From: Bacteroidales bacterium
GTDB lineage: Bacteria > Bacteroidota > Bacteroidia > Bacteroidales > JAAYJT01
Assembly: GCA_014860575.1 (NCBI GenBank)
Contig: JACZJK010000036.1
Span: 1 to 63,780 of the forward strand
Reading direction: 5' to 3'
Length of the DNA: 63,780 nucleotides
Shown: positions 18,120-26,215 of the stretch, piece after piece
How positions within the stretch are numbered: the stretch's first letter is position 1
How the letters are laid out: each line of letters opens with the position of its first letter
Program-made: the position numbers and the translations under genes
The notes under the pieces: generated by a model
What the model was told of the DNA's origin: nothing
Databases searched by the model: none
The model's input: only the letters and a program-made list of their open reading frames with translations

Positions 18120-18395
18120 TTAATGTTTGTGTGGATGTTCGTGATCATGGTCATGATCATGGTCATAGTTATGAATTGTATCACCATCGTGTTGATGATT
18201 ATCCTCCATCTCTTCAACCTCAAATGATTCCTGGCCTTCAGGAATGTCTTCATGCTCATGGTCATGACCATCATGCGAATGCTCTGTGCCATCGCTATGG
18301 GAATGTGTTTGGTTACCGGTATTATTCTGTGTGCCTGAACCACAGGAAGCAAGAATAAAAAACAAAAATGCAAGTGGGAAAATAAATTTCTTCAT
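18120..18395 (-). CDS. Small His-rich lipoprotein
   Basis: A 91-residue protein with a lipoprotein signal (FILASC, Cys18), then two clusters of alternating His/Asp/Glu separated by an acidic linker EGQESFEVEEMED. At least 17 histidines are present and the C-terminus is DHDHDHDHEHPHKH. It should be anchored in the periplasm or outer membrane and bind transition metals such as zinc, copper, nickel or cobalt. It lies 73 bp upstream of the adaptor gene in the same orientation, so it plausibly buffers or delivers metal to the pump. A different overlapping frame on the same strand is a shadow of the repetitive coding sequence. Confidence 0.8.
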   Translation of the reverse strand: MKKFIFPLAFLFFILASCGSGTQNNTGNQTHSHSDGTEHSHDGHDHEHEDIPEGQESFEVEEMEDNHQHDGDTIHNYDHDHDHDHEHPHKH

Positions 18396-18463
18396 GATTT
18401 TATCTATTTAATGATTTTGAAAAATGGAAAGGTTAAACGTTAACTTGTAAATAAACAAGTGAT

Positions 18464-18595
18464 GCTGTCTCAAAACCACTGAATTTGCTGTTTTTTGTTA
18501 TTCTGAGCGCAGCAAAGAATCTAATAAACAGTCTAATAGAGTTCCTTCTCCGAAGCGGCGGATCAGGATGACAAGATTCGACCGTTAGAGACAGC
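18464..18595. repeat. 132-bp repeat with GCTGTCTC / GAGACAGC ends
   Basis: Perfect 8-bp terminal inverted repeats (18464-18471 and 18588-18595). The interior includes TTATTCTGAGCGCAGCAAAG and AGAATC-type sequence, a motif frequently seen as a dispersed palindrome in many bacterial genomes, plus CGAAGCGGCGGATCAGGATG. It sits between the two small metal-related genes and encodes nothing evident. Confidence 0.6.
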
Positions 18596-18626
18596 CTCTT
18601 TTCAAAATTGAAATGAGTGAAAGGAA

Positions 18627-19049
18627 TTAAAAAACAGGGGGAGCACGCAATCCTGCTGAAAGACTAATGAATGCGCGATAGAAATTTGTTTTTTGCGGGT
18701 GTTGTCGGAAAAGCAAAGGCAACAGAAACTTTGAATAGTCAAATTCAGTGTTTGTTATTAATGCCGGGCTTTGGCTACCAGAATCAAGAAAAGAAGTGCA
18801 GCAGGAAGAGATAATTTCGTCGAACCGCGAATTTGCAGGAATAATTAATAAATCAGCCAATGAACAGCAAGCCTCATTTTCATCTGCAGATCGCTGCTCA
18901 TTTTCTGAATCATTTGAATGATGGGTGGCGCAGCTTCCATGCTCAAAACAAACATGATCATCATGATGGTGATGAGGGATCACATCATGAGCTAAAAGAA
19001 TCAGGTTTGCAATGACAAGTAATGATATTGAAACTACTTTGCTTAGCAT
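18627..19049 (-). CDS. Small exported His/Cys-rich protein (DUF6769-like), metal-efflux associated
   Basis: A 140-residue protein with a single N-terminal hydrophobic segment (residues 2-20), then HDVIPHHHHDDHVCFEHG, SCATHHSND and later Cys pairs EACCSL and SSCC. The pattern of a signal or TM segment plus His and Cys clusters is that of small proteins found beside Cus-type efflux operons in Bacteroidota. The DUF6769 assignment is from memory of the HDVIPHHHHD motif and is tentative. It has its own clear promoter (19066-19097). Metal sensing or scavenging is inference. Confidence 0.7.
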   Translation of the reverse strand: MLSKVVSISLLVIANLILLAHDVIPHHHHDDHVCFEHGSCATHHSNDSENEQRSADENEACCSLADLLIIPANSRFDEIISSCCTSFLDSGSQSPALITNTEFDYSKFLLPLLFRQHPQKTNFYRAFISLSAGLRAPPVF

Positions 19050-19065
19050 AACAGTATTGAAAACA

Positions 19066-19097
19066 CAAAAGTAGTTAATTTTAGAGAATTAACTCAA
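19066..19097 (-). promoter_or_regulatory. Promoter for the His/Cys-rich metal gene
   Basis: On the minus strand TTTG (19097-19094) and TACTTTTG (19073-19066) are 20 bp apart, matching the Bacteroidota -33/-7 promoter. The -7 box is 16 bp before the ATG at 19049. It overlaps the stop region of the upstream barrel gene, so the metal genes are transcribed independently of it. Confidence 0.65.
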
Positions 19098-20335
19098 AAG
19101 CTGTATTTCAGCTTGGCATAAATCATATCATTTTCATGGTACTGGCCAAAACGGCCTTCAGTGCCTGTAAAGATATTGGCGCCCAATTGTATATTTATTC
19201 CATCGGCAAAGGAATAAGTGGCCTTGGGGCGGATCAGAGCATCACCGTTGTTCAGCCCTATATAAGTAAAAAGTTCCAGCCATAGCTTCTCGCGCATAAA
19301 ATCACGGCGTGCAAGAAAGGTCATGGTGCTTTCAAATTCATCATTCTGGATTTCGGGTTCATAATCAAGGGTGTATTCCTGTATGAACTGAGCGCTGAGC
19401 CATATTCCAGCCAGGTTGTAATCTATACCGGCCATGTAGTGAAGGTAGTTTTTTTCAACCGTTCCATCTTTGTAAGCCGTATTCTCAGTCTGGAACATTT
19501 TTCCATTATAATATGCCCCTTCGCCTCTGATTACGAATGGACCGGCAGTGGTGCTGAGACTACCGCCTCCCATGGCCAGGCGATGGTGCTCGGGTCTTAC
19601 TATTAAACCGTTGAGTTGCATGGTTTCCAGATTGATCTGCCTGCTGATATGCAATGCAGGATCATCATTCCAGAAATAGCCCCCGACAAGCTCAAAATCA
19701 ATTTTTGAACTCATGTGTGAATAACGAGCAAAAAACTCGCTGTTATCAAGTTTCGGCGTTACTTTTTGTTTGGAATAATCAAACTCCGGCTGAATGGGAT
19801 AGTTCATTGAGGGCCGCCAGATGGATCCTTCAGCAGGAATTTGTGTAGGTGTAAATACCGGCACCCAGACAAATTCAAAAGTGCTGTTGCCGGCATAATA
19901 ATTTGCTTTTAATGAAGTAATGCCCATGCGGATCTCATCAAAATCGGGTAAAAGGAATTCGCGCATATCCTTGGGCGATACCACATCGGTAATAAATACG
20001 CCTTCTGCCTTGCCGTAGATAATCTGTTGACGGCCAATACGGAAATCCATGTTCTTAAAATACAGGTCAATATAAGCCTCGCGCAGGCCCAGCTCCAACT
20101 TTTCGTCAAAATAGTGGTATAGATAAGGGTTCACATAAAATGCGGCACTTTGGTTACGCCCCTCCATTTTGAGGTTCAGTGTATTCTGTGAAATTGATAA
20201 TTCATTATCTCCACCGGTTAACACGCCGGTATAGTTCCTGGCAAAACCCGAAAAGCGGATATTGCCTTCCTGCGCCCAGGCTACCGTAGAAAGTAGCAGG
20301 GCGACATTGATCAGAATCAGGAATTTAGTTTTCAT
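19094..20335 (-). CDS. DUF1302-type outer-membrane beta-barrel protein
   Basis: A 413-residue protein with a signal peptide at 1-21 (STVAWAQ) and a strongly alternating beta-strand pattern ending in an aromatic residue (YAKLKYSF), as outer-membrane barrels do. The segments AYIDLYFKNMDFRIGRQQIIYGKAEG and VVSPKDMREFLLPDFDEIRMG match the DUF1302 family of outer-membrane porin-like proteins, often encoded with MMPL transporters and lipoprotein-sorting proteins. It is the last gene of the envelope cluster and starts 22 bp after the LolA-like gene. It probably provides the outer-membrane exit or acceptor for whatever the MMPL pump moves; this is inference. Confidence 0.82.
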   Translation of the reverse strand: MKTKFLILINVALLLSTVAWAQEGNIRFSGFARNYTGVLTGGDNELSISQNTLNLKMEGRNQSAAFYVNPYLYHYFDEKLELGLREAYIDLYFKNMDFRIGRQQIIYGKAEGVFITDVVSPKDMREFLLPDFDEIRMGITSLKANYYAGNSTFEFVWVPVFTPTQIPAEGSIWRPSMNYPIQPEFDYSKQKVTPKLDNSEFFARYSHMSSKIDFELVGGYFWNDDPALHISRQINLETMQLNGLIVRPEHHRLAMGGGSLSTTAGPFVIRGEGAYYNGKMFQTENTAYKDGTVEKNYLHYMAGIDYNLAGIWLSAQFIQEYTLDYEPEIQNDEFESTMTFLARRDFMREKLWLELFTYIGLNNGDALIRPKATYSFADGINIQLGANIFTGTEGRFGQYHENDMIYAKLKYSF

Positions 20336-20356
20336 TTTTTAATCCTTTCTTATAAA

Positions 20357-21136
20357 TTATAATCCCATTGTCATGGCCCGTTCGGTGAATTGATTGTCAG
20401 AAAGACCTTTATTAATTTCAACCTTGCTGAAGTGAATATCGGTACGATGATCTTTCTGTACATTTTTCATTTCAGTTTCAAGAATAACCCAGAATCCCTC
20501 GATCTTGTCAAATTTTTTAATGTTCAACACTTTCAACAGTTTTCCATTTCTGTCGTAAAACTCCCGCTTCAGGCCAAGAAAATTGTCTTTCATCACCCAG
20601 GTAATTGTTTTCGAATACATGTACGTTGCGTCTTTTGGTACACTTTCCACCACGTAGCTAGCCTTACCGTTAATTGTTTCCTCACGTAGAAGCGTGTGAG
20701 TGTCTTCGTTAGGGTGGCGGTCGCCCATATCGTCATAGGTGAAATCTGAGCCCATAAAATAATCGCTCTTGCTGTCGCTTGAAATTCTTCTTACACGCTT
20801 TAGCGCAGGAAGGTAGATCCACTGGTCATCGTCGCGGCCATCGGTATAACTCCAGTTCATGAATGAAGTATTGCGCACATCGGCAGGCGAAAGAAAGAAC
20901 ATGATCTTCTTTTCAACATCATCATAATTCTTTATAAATTGCTTTAGTTGTCTTACCCTTTGATCCCCACGAGAATTTGTCAGGGTCATTGTCAGCTCAC
21001 CCTGCATATCCTCTCCTGTGGGGTTGTAATAAACTTTTTCCATGATTTGCTGCCCGCTCATTTGGGCAGATACACTTATCGTGCTTGTCATCAAAGCCAG
21101 TATGGCTATGCTCATAATAAATTTTACTGTTTTCAT
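20357..21136 (-). CDS. Outer-membrane lipoprotein-sorting protein (LolA-like)
   Basis: A 259-residue exported protein with a signal peptide at 1-24 (STISVSAQ). The body has the LolA/LolB-like half-barrel pattern: GELTMTLTNSRGDQRVRQL, MNWSYTDGRDDDQWIYLPALKRVRRIS, SKSDYFMGSDFTYDDMG and so on. That pattern fits the family named outer-membrane lipoprotein-sorting protein, found beside MMPL/RND transporters. It would be a soluble periplasmic carrier of a lipid or lipoprotein between the MMPL pump and the DUF1302 barrel, its immediate neighbours. It is distinct from the housekeeping LolA at 38149-38769. Confidence 0.88.
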   Translation of the reverse strand: MKTVKFIMSIAILALMTSTISVSAQMSGQQIMEKVYYNPTGEDMQGELTMTLTNSRGDQRVRQLKQFIKNYDDVEKKIMFFLSPADVRNTSFMNWSYTDGRDDDQWIYLPALKRVRRISSDSKSDYFMGSDFTYDDMGDRHPNEDTHTLLREETINGKASYVVESVPKDATYMYSKTITWVMKDNFLGLKREFYDRNGKLLKVLNIKKFDKIEGFWVILETEMKNVQKDHRTDIHFSKVEINKGLSDNQFTERAMTMGL

Positions 21137-21189
21137 TTTTTCTTTTTTTTAATTGTGTAACATTATTGAAATAAAAATTTGATTTATTG

Positions 21190-22110
21190 CTATTTAAATG
21201 AATAAGCCTGTAATCCGAACCTTAAAGCCCATATCCGTCTGTCGAAAAACATGTTGTAGTAATCCTTGCCCGAATAAAAATTGACGAACAGGCTAACATC
21301 TTTAAGAACCTGTGGCTTTATCGCGAAATTCATAGAGAAGTTGAACCTTTCTTTCAGACTGAATGCATGTGCATTATTGATTTCACCAAACATCCATGTG
21401 GTTTCAACTTTGGTTTGAACCCTCGGTTCGCAGAAACCTTTATCAGGCGTTCTGAAAATTCTGAAGCTGTTATGCCACCTCACAAAACTATAGTGCCCTT
21501 CAAGTTCTTCGCTGCGGCCTATGTTGGGATGGAATTCTATAGCTGTGCGGAAATAGTCGTTTGCGTTGTCGAAAGGAACCAGGATATTGTTGAAAAATAC
21601 TCCAAACTCCATATAATTGGTTGAGAAATCGCCGCTCCGTCTGTTTATTGAACCATCCTCATTGTAGAAACTATCCACCTGTCCGTTTGAATGGTGGGCA
21701 AGGGTAAGATAAAGATAGCACGGCTTCAAATGATTAATACTAGTAACATCCATCAGGTGATAAAAGGTTACATTGGGTATGTAGCCTGGTGATCTAACCG
21801 GGAATGAATATTCGGCTTGCATACGAAATAAGATGGGTGTCGAAACTGTTGCTCCCCAGCGTGAATCACGGCTGGTTCGCAATAAAAAGTAGGGCGCAAC
21901 CAATGCCTCAAAAATCAACGGTTCAAGATTGCCCAATCCCTGGCTGAATGAAATGTAACTATCACTGTGATTCGCCCGGATCAGGCTGAAAAAATTGCTT
22001 TCCTCATCTCCACGGCCATCCAATATATCCACTTTCTGAGCCTGAAGCATTGTATAGCTTACAAGCACAAAAAGCAAAATGGACAATATTTTAAAGATGG
22101 TTTTCATCAC
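21190..22110 (-). CDS. Outer-membrane phospholipase A (OMPLA-like)
   Basis: A 306-residue protein with a signal peptide at 1-24 (LQAQ) and a beta-barrel strand pattern. Residues LTLAHHSNGQVDSFYNEDG carry the OMPLA catalytic signature HxSNG (His-Ser), and a downstream FSTNYMEFG provides a candidate third-residue Asn. OMPLA hydrolyses phospholipids that reach the outer leaflet. Between the MMPL and LolA-like genes, 14 bp after the former, it points to lipid remodelling as the role of the cluster. Catalytic residues are seen; the physiological substrate is inferred. Confidence 0.85.
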   Translation of the reverse strand: MMKTIFKILSILLFVLVSYTMLQAQKVDILDGRGDEESNFFSLIRANHSDSYISFSQGLGNLEPLIFEALVAPYFLLRTSRDSRWGATVSTPILFRMQAEYSFPVRSPGYIPNVTFYHLMDVTSINHLKPCYLYLTLAHHSNGQVDSFYNEDGSINRRSGDFSTNYMEFGVFFNNILVPFDNANDYFRTAIEFHPNIGRSEELEGHYSFVRWHNSFRIFRTPDKGFCEPRVQTKVETTWMFGEINNAHAFSLKERFNFSMNFAIKPQVLKDVSLFVNFYSGKDYYNMFFDRRIWALRFGLQAYSFK

Positions 22111-22124
22111 AACAGGCTGAAAGT

Positions 22125-24425
22125 TTACTGATTGGGCGAATTACTTTTTCTTTCAAAAACTTTTGATCCATATATCAACACCAACATGATGCTGAGCGTA
22201 CCAACAAGACTTGTAAACATGTTCATTGATACCAATGTGCCCAGTGTTCGGTTTGGCGGAAAAACAGAGAACATCAACACTAAAAATCCCGCAATAACCA
22301 CAATGGCATTGAAAAGAATTGCCTTGCCGGTAACATTTACCGTGGTATATAATGCAGGAAGCTTCTTGCCCGATGCTGCCAGATTCATTTTGTAGTTCTG
22401 AATAAAATGGATGGCATAATCAATGCCAATTCCAATAGCAATGCTCGACAGCAAGGCAGTAGCTGTGCTGAGTGGGATGTTCAGAGCGCCCATTACGCCA
22501 AAGCTGATGACAGCAGTGATAATAATTGGAACCGACCCGATCAAACCCACTTTAATGCTGCGGAACATCCAGCTTAGGAGTATGATCACCAGGATCAATG
22601 AAAGTAGGATGCTCATGATTTGTCCTTCGAGGATAAGTTCACTAAACACCAAAGCCTTGTATCCTGAACCTGAATAATTTATCTCAATGCCTGCTACTGA
22701 AAACCGGTCTTTATACGATTCAATCACGGCAATTGCCTCGCTGATGGTTTTTGAGTCGTCGCTTTTAAGCTGAAAAGTAATATTGGTCATGTCGTAGCCA
22801 TAGTTAACGACCTTCAGCAAGTTTTCAGGATCGCCCGACATTTCGTAGAGCAGCAGGTATTGAGCCACCATGTCGCTGGTTTCAGGGATGGCATAAAAAT
22901 CAGGGTCTCCGGCATTCATCACCTTATGCATGCGCTTCAGATAGTCCGTCAGTGCAAACGAGTTGCCTACCAACGGCACATTTTCAGTGGCTTGCTGCAC
23001 TTCATCAATCAAACGCAGGTTTTCAGCCAATTTAAAGGCATCTTCATTATCGGCCTCCAGTATGAGGTTCAATGTTGAGGTGCCTCCGAATTTGCTGTTC
23101 ACAAAAGCATCGGTAAGCACAATGTCGCTGTCTTTTTCAAAATTATCGAGAAAGCTAGAGTTGATCCATACCCATTGCGCCCCGATGATTGATGCCACTA
23201 CGATGATCCCGGCAGCCAGTTTCACTGCCTTTTTATTCCTGATCAGGCAGTTGCTGAGCCTGGTAGAAAAAACTGAAGGTTTGTTTGTATCTTCCTTGCC
23301 CGATTTCAGCTTTTTAAATCCGGTTATCAGCACCACAGAAGGCAGAAATATCATGGCCATTAAAAAGGCGATTAAAATCCCGAAGGCTGTAAATATCCCG
23401 AAAAATTTGATCGGGTAAACCTGCGAAGTAAGTAGTGAGATGAATCCTATCATGGTAGTGAATGCGGCCATCAGCAAAGGCTTCCACAATTTCCCAATCA
23501 CATGCTCGGCGGCTTCGCGGCGACTTGCATCGGGGTTTTCCTTTACAAAGCGGTTCAGATAATTGTAGAAATAAATGCCGTAGGCCACGCCTATGGCAAT
23601 AAGCATGACCGGTATCATGGTTGTTACCGAATAAATCGGCACCTTCAGGGCAGCCATCAGTCCGAAAGCCCAGATGGTGCTTACCGTAACACCTAAAAGT
23701 GTAGCTGCCATTGCCCGGCCACTTTTTAGCAACAGGTATAAAACCAAAGCGATTACAACCAGCACGATAGGAACCATGCGTTTCATATCAGCCGGCCCGA
23801 GCAATGCCATCGTTCCTTCAACAATCGGCCTTCCGGCAACATAAATTGTTTCGCTGTCGCTTTCGTATGAATGTGCGAACTCCATAATATGCTGATAGAA
23901 CTCCTGGGTAAACCCGTTGCTTTTCATACCGGCTACAATTAAAGCCACCGTTTCATCTTCCGAAACAAGCCGGCTGTACACCATTTCATTGTCACGAACA
24001 ATCATTCTAAGTTCATCCAACTCCTCCTGTGTTTCAGGCGCTGTATGATAAAAAGCCTTTACCTCCAGATCATATTCTGACCCCGTTATATTATCGGCTG
24101 TATAAAGCGACATGACATCATTGTCGTCAAACTCTTGCATTTCCTGCAGCCTTTCACTAATTTCTTTAATCTTCTGTAAGGTTTGCGGGTTGTAAATGCT
24201 TGATTCGTGCTCAATGGCTATTAAAATCCCGTCTTTTATGTTGAACCATTCTTCGGCCTGATCGCTGTAAATAAATGCCGGATGGGTTTTGGGCATATAC
24301 TCGTCGAGATTGGTTTCCATACGCCCGTTACGGCGCAGCTCATTCATAAAGTAAATACTAAGTATTACTATTACGGCCATTACAAGCCAGGGATAGCGGA
24401 TTGATTTTTCAAGTAGTTTTTTCAT
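22125..24425 (-). CDS. MMPL/RND-family lipid or hydrophobe transporter
   Basis: A 766-residue inner-membrane protein with two repeats of six membrane segments, each preceded by a periplasmic porter domain (about 35-205 and 415-595). The TM4 signature of the second half is GIGIDYAIHFIQNY with the proton-relay Asp, while the equivalent in the first half reads GVAYGIYFYNY without an Asp. Its length suits the MMPL/SSD branch that moves lipids or sterol-like molecules. It leads the run MMPL, OMPLA, LolA-like, DUF1302, with 14, 53 and 21 bp gaps. A TetR-type operator (24432-24451) lies 6 bp from its start codon. Confidence 0.93.
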   Translation of the reverse strand: MKKLLEKSIRYPWLVMAVIVILSIYFMNELRRNGRMETNLDEYMPKTHPAFIYSDQAEEWFNIKDGILIAIEHESSIYNPQTLQKIKEISERLQEMQEFDDNDVMSLYTADNITGSEYDLEVKAFYHTAPETQEELDELRMIVRDNEMVYSRLVSEDETVALIVAGMKSNGFTQEFYQHIMEFAHSYESDSETIYVAGRPIVEGTMALLGPADMKRMVPIVLVVIALVLYLLLKSGRAMAATLLGVTVSTIWAFGLMAALKVPIYSVTTMIPVMLIAIGVAYGIYFYNYLNRFVKENPDASRREAAEHVIGKLWKPLLMAAFTTMIGFISLLTSQVYPIKFFGIFTAFGILIAFLMAMIFLPSVVLITGFKKLKSGKEDTNKPSVFSTRLSNCLIRNKKAVKLAAGIIVVASIIGAQWVWINSSFLDNFEKDSDIVLTDAFVNSKFGGTSTLNLILEADNEDAFKLAENLRLIDEVQQATENVPLVGNSFALTDYLKRMHKVMNAGDPDFYAIPETSDMVAQYLLLYEMSGDPENLLKVVNYGYDMTNITFQLKSDDSKTISEAIAVIESYKDRFSVAGIEINYSGSGYKALVFSELILEGQIMSILLSLILVIILLSWMFRSIKVGLIGSVPIIITAVISFGVMGALNIPLSTATALLSSIAIGIGIDYAIHFIQNYKMNLAASGKKLPALYTTVNVTGKAILFNAIVVIAGFLVLMFSVFPPNRTLGTLVSMNMFTSLVGTLSIMLVLIYGSKVFERKSNSPNQ

Positions 24426-24431
24426 TTTTAT

Positions 24432-24451
24432 GTTTGTTAATATTAACTAAC
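24432..24451. promoter_or_regulatory. TetR-type operator upstream of the MMPL gene
   Basis: Minus-strand GTTAGTTAATATTAACAAAC is near-palindromic and differs at only 3 of 20 positions from plus-strand GTTAGTTAATGTTCACTAAC at 26831-26850, inside the promoter of the second TetR gene. Its position immediately before the start codon suits repression. Confidence 0.6.
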
Positions 24452-24467
24452 TTATGGGTTAAAAAAA

Positions 24468-24893
24468 TTAATTGCTTTTTGAGAAGCGATTATAATATTT
24501 ATAGGACACTATCGCAAACAAGCTAGTAAATGCCAGGCGAAAGATTAAAGCACCGGTAGTCTTTGGCTCGTGCAGACCACCGCTGTTTGCATAAATCAGG
24601 AAGGAAACCAAAGCGATAAAGAGCACGGCAACAGCAAGAATTAAAATCTGGGTTGTCCATTTTTTGTGATTCCAAAAACCATAAGCAGCCACAAAATAAC
24701 ACAGGGAACAAATAAAATTAGCGATTACTACAAACAGCACATAATTGCCTTCCATTTCCCTGATACCAAACAAATCGAAAAAGATGGAGAAGGTCATAAA
24801 CAAAGTAAGAGCAGCAAATGCAGCTAAGATAATCGCAGAAATTTTGGGAATATATTTCATCCTGGGTTTTGTTTTATAATTATTGAATGACAT
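24468..24893 (-). CDS. Small four-helix membrane protein, unknown function
   Basis: A 141-residue protein with four hydrophobic segments (about 17-42, 50-73, 80-103 and 115-135). The ATG at 24893 overlaps the upstream gene by 14 bp. An internal ATG at 24860 (MKYIPKISAI) puts the first membrane segment close to the N-terminus and is equally likely. No family was recognised. It sits between a DUF1858-like gene and the MMPL gene, so it may be an accessory membrane component of that cluster. Confidence 0.7.
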   Translation of the reverse strand: MSFNNYKTKPRMKYIPKISAIILAAFAALTLFMTFSIFFDLFGIREMEGNYVLFVVIANFICSLCYFVAAYGFWNHKKWTTQILILAVAVLFIALVSFLIYANSGGLHEPKTTGALIFRLAFTSLFAIVSYKYYNRFSKSN

Positions 24894-25158
24894 TATAGTT
24901 TGTCATTAGTGAATGTAGGTTTTTAAGTTTGTTTGGTGCGTCTTTTTCATTCACGGCATCCTGCACCATTACAATAAACTTGTCCAATGGAACTCTATGA
25001 ATGAATGCCGCGGTTTTTACAGTAATAAATCTCGCCAGCAATTTTCGCAAACCAAACCCTCCCACACGTTTGATCCCGAATATTTCCATAACATCTGCAA
25101 TATCTCCGTATTCATCCAATATTTCTGACACATAAGTTTTTTTTGTGATTTTCATCAT
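24880..25158 (-). CDS. DUF1858-like small protein
   Basis: A 92-residue soluble protein beginning ITKKTYVSEILDEYGDIADVMEIFGI, which matches the N-terminal helix-turn pattern of DUF1858. The CxxC that DUF1858 proteins usually carry after the Gly is missing; the sequence reads FGIKRVGGFGLRKLL. The C-terminus overlaps the membrane-protein gene. Function unknown. Its place in the TetR-MMPL run suggests co-expression. Confidence 0.65.
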   Translation of the reverse strand: MMKITKKTYVSEILDEYGDIADVMEIFGIKRVGGFGLRKLLARFITVKTAAFIHRVPLDKFIVMVQDAVNEKDAPNKLKNLHSLMTNYNVIQ

Positions 25159-25235
25159 TCATATTTTATAGGTAAATTTTCAACTGCTATGATTTGATAA
25201 TGCTATCCACAAACCTGAACTTTAAATGTCCAGGC

Positions 25236-25574
25236 TTAAAGAATTCTGGCGTTTTGGGTTGGTTTAGGCGCTTTTACCACCATAATCCTTGCCTGATCAT
25301 CTGACGAATTATACAGGCAGTGCACGATATTTTTCGGACTTTCCACAAGTATGCCGGCAGGAATGGTTTTACGTTCATCGCCTACCAAAATATCGGGCGA
25401 GCCTTCTAGCACAAAGAAAAATACATCAACAGGCGTTAAATGCGGTTTCAACTGCTCCCCGGGTTGCAATTTTATGTGCATAACCTGCACTTCGGGTTTG
25501 TCGTATAATGGCCTTACATCCACCTTGTGCGGTGTGTCTTTGATCTGCTGTGTTTTCCAGTCAACTGATTTCAT
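25236..25574 (-). CDS. Cupin-domain protein
   Basis: A 112-residue single cupin barrel. Motif 1 reads PGEQLKPHLTPVDVFFFVLEG, with His and a degenerate acidic position, and motif 2 is GILVESPKNIVHCLYN with the terminal His. Small cupins of this kind bind a metal and serve as sensors, isomerases or oxygenases, and no substrate can be assigned. It lies 35 bp downstream of the intact TetR gene and 77 bp upstream of the DUF1858-like gene, in the same orientation. Confidence 0.8.
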   Translation of the reverse strand: MKSVDWKTQQIKDTPHKVDVRPLYDKPEVQVMHIKLQPGEQLKPHLTPVDVFFFVLEGSPDILVGDERKTIPAGILVESPKNIVHCLYNSSDDQARIMVVKAPKPTQNARIL

Positions 25575-25609
25575 AGCTTAATAGATTTAATGGTTTATAA
25601 AAGGTGTTG

Positions 25610-26191
25610 TTATTTAATGCTTATTAGAGGCCTGATGGTTTCAAACATGGCTGCGCCTTCCTGAGTCAGGTTGAATGCATAGCCGCTTATTTGCCATTGT
25701 TTCGCGAGCAGCCTGAGCGAACCCATAATCATCACAGCCAGATGTTTGGGGTTCAGGTTTGGATCAACCTCAGCGTTTTGCTGGCCTTTTTCCAGGATGT
25801 TTTGTACCATCAGGGTATTTTGTTCCATGATTGCAGCAACCTTATTGCTCAGCGATGTTTCGTTGCGGAATAATTCTTCTGAAAAAATCACTGCAAGTAG
25901 CTGGGGTTTCTCAGAAAAACTTTTAAAATGCCTGTTGAAAATGTTTGAAATTTTTTCAAAAGCAGTTGATTCGCTGTTCAATTCGCTTTCAAGGATGTTT
26001 TTCATATTGTTAAAAAAGTAGTCAAGTATACTTTTCAGAATCTCGATCTTGTTGTCGTAATGCCGGTAGATGGCAGGCTCGGATATTCCTATTTCTTTCG
26101 AAATATTTTTCATAGTCAGACCCTGAATACCTTTCTCCGCAATCAATTCAATGGATGCTTCAATAATTTCCTGTTGTCGTTGGGTTAGCAT
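25610..26191 (-). CDS. TetR/AcrR-family transcriptional regulator
   Basis: A 193-residue repressor-type protein. The N-terminal helix-turn-helix (residues about 6-52, GIQGLTMKNISKEIGISEPAIYRHYDN) is canonical, followed by an all-helical ligand-binding domain. It heads the run cupin, DUF1858-like, membrane protein, MMPL, OMPLA, LolA-like, DUF1302 and most likely controls it in response to a hydrophobic ligand. It is a paralogue of the broken TetR gene just upstream, sharing GI.GLT..NIS...G.S...IY in the DNA-binding domain. Either protein could recognise the 20-bp operators nearby. Confidence 0.92.
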   Translation of the reverse strand: MLTQRQQEIIEASIELIAEKGIQGLTMKNISKEIGISEPAIYRHYDNKIEILKSILDYFFNNMKNILESELNSESTAFEKISNIFNRHFKSFSEKPQLLAVIFSEELFRNETSLSNKVAAIMEQNTLMVQNILEKGQQNAEVDPNLNPKHLAVMIMGSLRLLAKQWQISGYAFNLTQEGAAMFETIRPLISIK

Positions 26192-26215
26192 ATTTTTATT
26201 GTTTAAGTGTTAAAT

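Noticed and set aside
18059-18373. 104-codon minus-strand frame overlapping the His-rich lipoprotein
   Set aside because: It is a frame-shifted reading of the His/Asp codons (rich in Met, Ile and Thr). The lipoprotein frame has a proper lipobox.
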